Shown here: in pieces, positions 54,574 through 62,151 of the stretch
How positions within the stretch are numbered: position 1 is the stretch's first letter
Layout of the letters: every line of letters begins with the position of its first letter
Assembly (NCBI GenBank): GCA_964387745.1
Contig: CAYLXL010000003.1
Span: 1-64,000, forward strand
DNA: 64,000 bases
From: JAGOUU01 sp964387745
GTDB taxonomy: Bacteria; Pseudomonadota; Gammaproteobacteria; JAGOUU01
Direction of reading: 5' to 3'
Notes under the pieces: generated by a model
Told to the model about the DNA's origin: nothing
The model's input: only the letters and a program-made list of their open reading frames with translations
The model's database searches: none
Position numbers and translations under genes: made by a program

Positions 54574-55763
54574 ATGAAAAAGATCTCGAGAAATAGTTAT
54601 TTAAAAGAGATAGGTGATATTTTTAGAAGTCACCCTATCTGTGCTATTTTAGGGCCAAGGCAGTGTGGTAAGACTACGCTGGCTAAAATGTTTTTGCAAC
54701 ATAATAAAAAAGATGTAAATGAAGTTCATTATTATGATCTAGAAGACCCGGATCATCTAACAGCCTTGGATGAGCCCAAATTATTATTAGATTCCCTTTC
54801 CGGTTTAATAGTTATTGATGAAATCCAGCGTAGGCCAGACTTATTTCCTTATTTAAGAGTATTAGTAGACAACAAGCCACAAATCAAATTATTAATATTA
54901 GGCAGTGCTTCGCAAATTTTAATAAAGCAATCTTCTGAAAGTTTAGCTGGTAGGATCGGATACTTGGAATTAACGCCATTTTCAATTACAGAAATTGATG
55001 ATATGAGTAAATTGCACCTGAGAGGTGGGTTTCCAAAATCATATTTGGCTGAGCTAGAAGAAGATAGTACGAGATGGCGGCAAAATTATATAAGAACTTT
55101 TTTAGAATATGATATTCCGAATTTNNNNNNNNNNAAGATACATTAGATTGTTATATAAATACATTAGATTTAAATCCAGTTTTATTAAGACGTTTTTGGA
55201 GTATGTTGTGTGATTACCATGGTAATATTTTTAATGCATCTGAATTAGGAAGGTCGTTGAATATAGATCATAAGAGTGTCAAAAAATATTTAGATCTACT
55301 AACTGGCACATTTATGATTCGTCAACTGCAACCATGGTTTGCTAATATTTCTAAGCGTCAAGTTAAGTCATATAAAATCTATTTTAGAGACAGCGGTATC
55401 TTTCATACTTTATTTGGTATTAAATTAAAACAAGATTTGCTAAATAGCTCTAAAGTTGGAGCTTCTTGGGAAGGATTTGCTTTAGAACAAATAATACAAT
55501 ATCATCAAGCAGAGCCACAAGATTGTTTTTTTTGGTGCTTACAAACAGGTGCAGAATTGGATCTACTCATAGTAAAAGATAATAAAAGATATGCTTATGA
55601 AATTAAATATTCGAGCCGACCTAAACTAACGTCATCCATGCATACTTGTTTAGAGCAATTAGATTTAGATTATCTTACCGTTGTGGTTCCAGGTAATGCA
55701 GATTATCTTTTAGCTGATAAAATTAAAGTTAAAAGCCTACAAGTGTTGATTGATTCAAATTAG
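54574..55763 (+). CDS. AAA ATPase with DUF4143 C-terminal region, interrupted by assembly gap
   Basis: About 395 residues. Walker A GPRQCGKTT, Walker B IVIDEIQRRPD, sensor ILGSASQ and SLAGRIGYLEL form the AAA part. After the gap come LLRRFWSMLCDYHG, a winged-helix-like segment NASELGRSLNIDHKSVKKYLDLL, and RQVKSYKIYFRDSG. The end has AELDLLI and YEIKYS, a D...E-x-K pattern like PD-(D/E)XK nuclease folds. Ten Ns follow EYDIPN; the frame differs on the two sides because the N count is arbitrary. Function of the family is unknown to me. Paralogue of the gene at 1-850, closer to the canonical family. Confidence 0.88.
55125..55134. other. Assembly gap (10 N) inside the AAA/DUF4143 gene
   Basis: Right of the gap a 12-base unit ATACATTAGATT occurs at 55138 and 55159, a 21-base period (7 codons). 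The gap probably marks an unresolved tandem repeat at this site. Confidence 0.8.
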
Positions 55764-55795
55764 ATTGTTCATACTAAAGATGCTTAATAAGAGTT

Positions 55796-56350
55796 TTAAT
55801 GCATTTTTTGGCTTAAGGTGTTTGAATCGGAATTTAAAATTTTTATTTCAAATTTTGTAATTTCATCTGGTTGCCAACAGTAGGTTTGATCAAGCAGCTT
55901 AACTTGATGTAAAATTTTTAATAAGTTTACAAAATTCAAGGCTAATTGCGCGAATAAATCATTTAAGCCATTATATAATTGATGATTATATATAGATTGC
56001 CTAGCGATCTGATCATAGGCACCACGACCAAGATTAACAAAATAAGGTAGGGTGACTAATTTTTTATGGGCTTGTTCAGGATAAAATCCAGCAAATAATA
56101 AGCATTTGTCCCCTACGTCTCGTAGATGTTCATGTTGATTATTACCGGATAAATTTTGTGATTCTAGATATTCTAGTGCTAGAATGCTGTCGGCTAATTG
56201 AGTATTTTTGGTAAATCTCATTAATAGAAATATCAAATAGCTTTCAAGATCTTCAGTTAAATGACGATTAGACTTGTTTAAGGCCTCTTGTATTAGTTTG
56301 TGCCAAGAGCATGTAGAGCTTGAATCTATTGAGTATTGTGAGTATTTCAT
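55796..56350 (-). CDS. Hypothetical protein
   Basis: 184 residues, largely helical, no signal peptide. LRDVGDKCLLFAGFYPEQA and VNLGRGAYDQIA look like well-conserved family motifs, but I cannot name the family. ATG at 56348-56350. Convergent with the AAA/DUF4143 gene and divergent from typA. Confidence 0.7.
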   Translation of the reverse strand: MKYSQYSIDSSSTCSWHKLIQEALNKSNRHLTEDLESYLIFLLMRFTKNTQLADSILALEYLESQNLSGNNQHEHLRDVGDKCLLFAGFYPEQAHKKLVTLPYFVNLGRGAYDQIARQSIYNHQLYNGLNDLFAQLALNFVNLLKILHQVKLLDQTYCWQPDEITKFEIKILNSDSNTLSQKMH

Positions 56351-56616
56351 AAGCCAACTCCAAACATTAATGTCAGGTAAATTTTGAAGTTATATTTTTT
56401 AGTATGGCTGAAAATGTTTAATATGTCTAGGACTAGCAGTTTGGTTTTGACAGTAACCTGTTGTTATTTAAAGAGATTTCTTAATATAACAACTAAATAA
56501 TAACTAAAATGGATTTTTAAAATTTTATTAATAAAACTGCCTTTTTATTTGAGGCTATATAGTATATAGTTGTTTGTTTATAATTTAAATTCTCATTAAT
56601 CTTAGAATAAAATCTC

Positions 56617-58440
56617 ATGCAAAATCAAGACGTTAGAAATGTTGCTATTATCGCACACGTGGATCATGGTAAAACCACTTTAGTTGATTGCTTATTGAAG
56701 CAGTCTGGTACTTTAGATTTACGTAAAGATCATCAAGAAAGAATGATGGATAGTAATGATCTTGAAAGAGAGCGTGGGATTACTATCTTAGCTAAGAATA
56801 CAGCTATCAACTATAACGGCCACCGTATTAATATAGTCGATACTCCTGGACATGCTGACTTTGGTGGCGAGGTAGAGCGTATATTATCAATGGTAGATAG
56901 CGTGCTTTTAATTGTTGATGCTGTTGAAGGACCGATGCCACAGACTCGGTTTGTAACTCAAAAAGCATTCAAGCACGGATTAAAACCAATTGTAGTTATT
57001 AATAAGATTGACCGCGTGGGCGCACGAGTCAATTGGGTTTTAGAAAAAATATTTGAATTGTTTGTAGATCTTGATGCGAGTGATGAACAAGCAGATTTTC
57101 CGGTTATTTATGCTTCTGCTATTAATGGTTTTGCTACTAACGATCCAGATGTAACAACTCCTGATATGACAGCTTTATTTGAGTGTTTAATTGATAATGT
57201 ACCAAAAGCTGAACGTAATATTGATGGTCCACTACAGTTACAAATTAGCTCGTTAGACTATTCTAGTTATGTTGGTGCAATCGGGATCGGTCGCGTCACT
57301 AGAGGTATAATTAAGCCTAATATGTTAGTCAGTATTGTTGATCATGATGGTGCTGTTCGTCAGGGTAAGGTTAATCAAGTATTAGGATATCTGGGTTTGG
57401 AAAGAACAGAATTAACCGAAGCTTATGCTGGTGACATTATAGCAGTTACTGGGATCGAAAAAATTCGTATTTCGGATACTATTTGTGAGCGTAATAATGT
57501 TGAAGCTCTGCCAGCGCTAGAAGTAGATGAACCAACCATGAGTATGAACTTCGTGGTTAACAACTCACCGTTTGCTGGTAAAGAAGGTAAGTATGTTACT
57601 TCCAGAAAAATAGCTGAACGACTTGAACAAGAGCTAATTCATAACGTGGCGCTCCGCGTAGATGTTACTGAAGAAGCTGATAAGTTTAAAGTTTCTGGTC
57701 GTGGGGAATTACATTTAGCTATTCTAATTGAAACCATGCGCCGAGAAGGTTTTGAATTTGCAGTATCACGACCTGAGGTCGTGATTAAAGAAATCGATGG
57801 TGTGCCGCATGAGCCTTTAGAATCATTAACTGCTGATATCCCATTAGAGTATCAAGGTGCGGTCATGCAGGCTCTAGGTGAACGTCGTGGTCAATTAATT
57901 GATATGCAGCAAGATAGTCGCGGTCGAGTAAGATTAGATTATGAAATCACTGCTCGTGGTTTGATTGGCTTTTATATGGACTTTACTTCGATGACTTCAG
58001 GTACAGGGTTACTTTACCATGTGTTTGAAAGGTTCGTCCCTATGCAGGCTGACAAGCTTGGCGCTCGTGTTAAGGGCGTGCTAATGTCTAATGCTCAAGG
58101 TAAAACAACAGCGTATTCTTTATATAGCGTACAAGAACGAGGTAAGTTGTTTGTTGGTCCGCAAGCTGAAGTTTATGAGGGCATGATAGTTGGTGAACAT
58201 AGTCGTGATAATGACTTAATTGTTAACGTTATTAAGCCAAAAGCACTAACGAATATGCGCGCATCGGGATCAGATGAAAATATTATTCTAACACCACCAA
58301 TTATTTTTACACTTGAGCAAGCTATGGCTTATATCAATGATGATGAATTAATTGAGATCACACCTAAATCTATTCGTTTACGTAAAAAGCTGTTAAAAGA
58401 GCATGAGCGCAAGCGTTCAAATTACGATGCTAAGAATTAG
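56617..58440 (+). CDS. typA: Translational GTPase TypA/BipA
   Basis: 607 residues. Ribosome-associated GTPase needed for stress growth and subunit assembly. G1 AHVDHGKTT, RGITILAKN, DTPGHADFGGEV, NKIDR. The C-terminal BipA-specific part includes GLIGFYMDFTSMTSGTGL. ATG at 56617. The 266 bases upstream hold no gene; no clear promoter chosen. Confidence 0.97.
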   Translation: MQNQDVRNVAIIAHVDHGKTTLVDCLLKQSGTLDLRKDHQERMMDSNDLERERGITILAKNTAINYNGHRINIVDTPGHADFGGEVERILSMVDSVLLIVDAVEGPMPQTRFVTQKAFKHGLKPIVVINKIDRVGARVNWVLEKIFELFVDLDASDEQADFPVIYASAINGFATNDPDVTTPDMTALFECLIDNVPKAERNIDGPLQLQISSLDYSSYVGAIGIGRVTRGIIKPNMLVSIVDHDGAVRQGKVNQVLGYLGLERTELTEAYAGDIIAVTGIEKIRISDTICERNNVEALPALEVDEPTMSMNFVVNNSPFAGKEGKYVTSRKIAERLEQELIHNVALRVDVTEEADKFKVSGRGELHLAILIETMRREGFEFAVSRPEVVIKEIDGVPHEPLESLTADIPLEYQGAVMQALGERRGQLIDMQQDSRGRVRLDYEITARGLIGFYMDFTSMTSGTGLLYHVFERFVPMQADKLGARVKGVLMSNAQGKTTAYSLYSVQERGKLFVGPQAEVYEGMIVGEHSRDNDLIVNVIKPKALTNMRASGSDENIILTPPIIFTLEQAMAYINDDELIEITPKSIRLRKKLLKEHERKRSNYDAKN

Positions 58441-58806
58441 TTTGGATTCTTAGATATGTTATGCCCCACCCAGAGATAAAAAAACCCGGGTGGGGGCCCG
58501 GGTGAAGAGATCATTATCTATCGAATGATCAGAAAAAACTTTGTCGGCAATTCAAAAAAATAATCTATATTTACTATTACAATAGTTTAATATATAAAAA
58601 ATGTGAAATTTTTTATTAAAAAAATTAATATATTTGATAATTTTAATATATTATTTATAACTGTTCGGAACATAATTAACAAAATATAATGCTTTTGTTA
58701 GCTGAATTTGCTGGGAAGATAGAAGACCACGGAGCAGGCGCCAGGTTATATCTATTTTTTAATACTTAACTAGTTTTTACTATATAGACATTTAGAAGAT
58801 TTACCT
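58441..58806. other. Gene-free region with structured elements
   Basis: 366 bases between typA and the alpha/beta hydrolase gene. It contains the GC-rich double hairpin and orphan minus-strand terminator (58463-58503), a hairpin GATCATT/AATGATC at 58509-58530, AT-rich filler, a hairpin TAACAAAA/TTTTGTTA at 58677-58700 and a GC-richer tract at 58710-58745 followed by TTTTTT. No reading frame of note. Confidence 0.6.
58478..58503 (-). terminator. Intrinsic terminator on the minus strand with no annotated gene
   Basis: On the minus strand ACCCGGG, loop CCCCCA, CCCGGGT is followed at once by seven Ts. This is a canonical terminator, but no minus-strand gene lies upstream of it. The plus strand can form an alternative stem (GCCCCACCC at 58463 with GGGTGGGGGC) that may end typA. 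Confidence 0.65.
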
Positions 58807-59775
58807 ATGTTACCACTTTATCCAAGTATCAAACCTTTCAAAAAACATACGCTCAAAGTGGATAGTCAACATGAATTGTATATAGAAGAAATTGGTGATC
58901 CTAATGGTATTGCAATAGTGTGTTGTCATGGTGGTCCAGGGGGGGAAGTAAGTAAAAGCTTAAGACGCTTGTTTGATCCCAATTTCTACAGAATAGTATT
59001 GTTTGATCAACGGGGGTGTGGACGTTCAAAGCCATTTCATTGTTTGGAAAATAACACAACTAAACATTTGATTGAAGATATGGAAGCGATTAGGGAATAC
59101 CTGAACATTGACCGTTGGTTGGTTGCTGGTGGTGGCTGGGGATCAACATTAGGTATACTTTATGCTCAAGCTCACCCTGAACGAGTTAAGGCCATGCTGC
59201 TATGGAGTATTTGTTTACTAAGGCAGCGTGATTTACAGTGGATTTATATGGACGGTGTTAATCGTTTTTTCCCTGAACACTGGAAAGCATTTGCTAAATT
59301 ATTAGGTGATAATAAACCTGATCAGGTTTTTTCTACTTATAAACAATATTTGATGGGTAGTGACGATCTAACTAGAATGGCAGCTGCTAAAGCTTGGTCA
59401 TCTTGGGAGGCGCATTGTGCAACATTACATTTTAATAATGATGTTGTGCATCATTACCGTGATCCGCATACGGCTTTAAATCTTGCATTATTATCCAGTC
59501 ATTATTTTTCTAATAATATTTTTATAGAAGATAATCAAATTTTGAAAAATATGAATAAGATAAAAGAAATTCCAGCAAAACTTATTCACGGCCGCTATGA
59601 TATGTTATCACCTCTAGAGAATGCTTATATCTTAAATAAACATTGGGACTATGCAGAATTGCGTATAGTGAGGGAGGCCGGTCATGCAATTGTTGAAACA
59701 GGTATTATTGATGCTTTGATAAGGGCTTCTAAAGATATGTTGCATGAATTGGGAATAGATGATCGTAGATTTTAA
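58807..59775 (+). CDS. Proline iminopeptidase homologue lacking the catalytic serine
   Basis: 322 residues, full length for S33 proline iminopeptidase, which removes N-terminal proline. HGGPGG, FDQRGCGRSKP and WSSWEAH are conserved. The nucleophile elbow, normally GGSWGS, reads GGGWGS, with Gly110 in the serine position (codon GGC at 59134-59136, one base from AGC). Asp265 (HGRYD) and His293 (AGH) remain. The enzyme is probably inactive as a peptidase or has a changed role; a sequencing error is possible. ATG at 58807. Confidence 0.9.
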   Translation: MLPLYPSIKPFKKHTLKVDSQHELYIEEIGDPNGIAIVCCHGGPGGEVSKSLRRLFDPNFYRIVLFDQRGCGRSKPFHCLENNTTKHLIEDMEAIREYLNIDRWLVAGGGWGSTLGILYAQAHPERVKAMLLWSICLLRQRDLQWIYMDGVNRFFPEHWKAFAKLLGDNKPDQVFSTYKQYLMGSDDLTRMAAAKAWSSWEAHCATLHFNNDVVHHYRDPHTALNLALLSSHYFSNNIFIEDNQILKNMNKIKEIPAKLIHGRYDMLSPLENAYILNKHWDYAELRIVREAGHAIVETGIIDALIRASKDMLHELGIDDRRF

Positions 59776-59880
59776 AAGATTATTTAAAATATTAATACGC
59801 TGTAGTTTTGAGAGGAAATAGATTATACTGTCTCTCAAGCCAACCTAATTTTATCGTAAGATTCTACACAAGGACGTGCA

Positions 59881-60783
59881 ATGAACCAAATCGGAAATTT
59901 CAAATCTTTACTTTTATTATCAGTAATAAATTTAATTTTTATTAATTTTAATTATGCTCAATCCGAGCTTTCAGAAGCGAAGAAAGCGACCGTACATTTG
60001 TCACCAAAGCTACATATCGTTGAAAACAATGAACAAAATAAATTACTAACCAAATTGAATGATTGGGAAAAGAATTTTTTAAATATTCAAGTACTAGATC
60101 AAAAAGAGATTGAAGATTTACCAAGAGTCATTTCAAATGTCTCAGGAACACTGTTACCTCACATCAATGAAGATATGTATATTAGCAACCTTCATAGATT
60201 AAATACAAAACGACCTTTAGCAATTTATAGGTTAGGCCGGCCGATTACTTCTCCTGAAAACAGAAAAAAAGTTTTAGGTTATCCACTGATGTATGTTGGC
60301 GATGTGAAATTAAAAAAACTTGATGTTCAAGCAAATTTATCAATAGTAACTATTACTTACTTAAATGGTGAAGTTATGGTAGGCGATAGAATTTTAGTAA
60401 AAAAACCAACCCCTAAAATAAATTTAGTAAAAAATAATAATCCAACTTTAGAGGGGAATATAGTTTATATTCCAGAAACCTCTCAAATGGCCACTACAGG
60501 ACAGACTGTTCTTATCAATAGAGGTAAAAAACACGGTATCCAAAAAGGTAATAGATTTTATCTTATAGATAATAAACCTATACATCGTTCAGTACAGTTG
60601 TATGAAAAAGATTTTTTTGATAAAAATGATGCCGGTGCTGAAAAATTAGTGCGACTTCCTGACGAAAAAATTGGAGAGATTATTGTCTATAATACATATG
60701 ATGATTTAAGCTTAGCGTTAATCACGTCGAGTAAGCAGCCTGTTTATTTAAATCAAAGGATAAAAAGTAAAATAAAATTATAA
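59881..60783 (+). CDS. TsaP/PA0020-like protein without LysM domain
   Basis: 300 residues. N-terminal signal segment (about 8-26). The part from about 75 on matches the C-terminal region of the LysM proteins encoded before dprA in Pseudomonas: AIYRLGRPI, VLGYPLMYVGD, INRGKKHGIQKGNRF and RLPDEKIGEIIVYNTYDDLSLALI. The N-terminal LysM module of those proteins, with its YxVQKGDTLW-type motif, is not visible here. TsaP links the type IV pilus secretin to peptidoglycan. Placement directly before dprA supports the homology. Confidence 0.75.
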   Translation: MNQIGNFKSLLLLSVINLIFINFNYAQSELSEAKKATVHLSPKLHIVENNEQNKLLTKLNDWEKNFLNIQVLDQKEIEDLPRVISNVSGTLLPHINEDMYISNLHRLNTKRPLAIYRLGRPITSPENRKKVLGYPLMYVGDVKLKKLDVQANLSIVTITYLNGEVMVGDRILVKKPTPKINLVKNNNPTLEGNIVYIPETSQMATTGQTVLINRGKKHGIQKGNRFYLIDNKPIHRSVQLYEKDFFDKNDAGAEKLVRLPDEKIGEIIVYNTYDDLSLALITSSKQPVYLNQRIKSKIKL

Positions 60784-60788
60784 AAAAT

Positions 60789-60830
60789 AAGTTATAAAAT
60801 AAAAGTTATAAAATAAAAGTTATAAAATAA
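60789..60830. repeat. 14-bp perfect tandem triplication before dprA
   Basis: AAGTTATAAAATAA occurs three times without change, filling most of the 64-base spacer. Confidence 0.85.
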
Positions 60831-60847
60831 TAGTATTAAGTTGTAGT

Positions 60848-62020
60848 ATGGCTTTAGATTCGAATAAAAAATATACTGAGTTAAAAACACTATTATTTTT
60901 ATCATCAATTACATCACTTGGTTGTGTTAAAATACATAGATTAATTAATCAGTTTGATGATATTACCAGTATCTTTGCTTCAAGCGCAGAACAGCTTTAC
61001 GATTTGCAGTTAGGTTTAAATGAACAGCAAATCAAACAAATTTTAAAGCCGAATTTTCAATATACTGATCAACAGTTAGATTTTGCTTTACGTAATAATA
61101 TAGAGATTATTAGCTATTTTGATCCGGATTATCCAGAGTTATTAAAAGAAATTTACGATCCACCAGTAGTGTTATATCTTAAAGGCAATAAAAAAATCTT
61201 AACATCGATACAAATAGGGATAGTTGGTTCAAGGAAGCCTACACTTCATGGCAGACAAAATGCAGAATATTTAACTAAAGAATTATTAGAATATGGCTAT
61301 ACTATAACTAGCGGCTTTGCAATGGGGATTGATATCATTGCCCATCTTACAGCCGTGCACCATAAAATGCCGACTATTGCTGTTTTGGGAACGAGTTTAG
61401 ATTGTATCTATCCATCATCGCATAAGAATTATGTAGAGAAAATTCTTGCTACTGGTGGGGCTATAATTAGCGAAAATGGTTTTACTACACCACCACATCC
61501 ATCAGTTTTTCCCAGACGTAATCGAATTATTTCTGGTTTAAGTCGTGGTGTTTTACTTGTAGAAGCAGCACGTAAAAGTGGCTCATTAATTACGGCACGC
61601 TGTGCAATGGAACAATCTCGGGAAGTATTTGCTGTTCCAGGTAATATTAACAATCCGCAAGCGTTAGGTTGCTTAGATTTAATTGCAAATGGTGCAAAGT
61701 TAGTTATTGATGGTAATAGTATTATTGAAGAACTAAGTGGAATAAGGGTTGATTATAAGAAGAATGTGGTTAAACAGAGATCTACTGAGACCATGCTTAA
61801 GCCGCTTTCTACAATAAAGACAAATTTAGAGGTCTATAAAGACCTTAATCAGCAACAAATAAAGTTGTTAGAAATTATCTCAGGCGGTGTATCAGATTTC
61901 GATAATATTGTTATTAACAGTAACATAGCTACTCATGAACTTACGGCTGAGCTTGTGCACTTAGAAATTGGAGGTTATATTGCGCAAGTCCCTGGGGGGT
62001 ATATAAGGACCATTATTTGA
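60848..62020 (+). CDS. dprA: DNA processing protein DprA
   Basis: 390 residues. Loads RecA on incoming single-stranded DNA during transformation. The Rossmann-like DprA core shows GIVGSRKPT, TSGFAMGIDIIAH, GTSLDCIYP and FPRRNRIISGLS, then VEAARKSGSLITAR. A C-terminal winged-helix-like region is present. ATG at 60848. Context with the TsaP-like gene and topA is the usual one. Confidence 0.95.
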   Translation: MALDSNKKYTELKTLLFLSSITSLGCVKIHRLINQFDDITSIFASSAEQLYDLQLGLNEQQIKQILKPNFQYTDQQLDFALRNNIEIISYFDPDYPELLKEIYDPPVVLYLKGNKKILTSIQIGIVGSRKPTLHGRQNAEYLTKELLEYGYTITSGFAMGIDIIAHLTAVHHKMPTIAVLGTSLDCIYPSSHKNYVEKILATGGAIISENGFTTPPHPSVFPRRNRIISGLSRGVLLVEAARKSGSLITARCAMEQSREVFAVPGNINNPQALGCLDLIANGAKLVIDGNSIIEELSGIRVDYKKNVVKQRSTETMLKPLSTIKTNLEVYKDLNQQQIKLLEIISGGVSDFDNIVINSNIATHELTAELVHLEIGGYIAQVPGGYIRTII

Positions 62021-62022
62021 AA

Positions 62023-62048
62023 TAAGAGCAATAATTAATTGCATCTTA
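62023..62048 (+). terminator. Hairpin after dprA
   Basis: TAAGA-GCAAT, loop AATTA, ATTGC-A-TCTTA, a 10-bp stem with one bulge just after the dprA stop. No strong T-run. Confidence 0.4.
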
Positions 62049-62151
62049 TATTATTTCCACTAAAATCCATTATAAAACTGGACAAAAGCTATATTTAACA
62101 GTATTAAGAAAGTATATTGATATAAAATAATTTTATTATCTAAATGACTAA

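Noticed and set aside
58478..58503. End of a 4.5S (SRP) RNA on the minus strand
   Set aside because: The GGGCCCCCACCC string recalls the 3' end of E. coli 4.5S RNA, but the conserved tetraloop-receptor region of SRP RNA is absent upstream.
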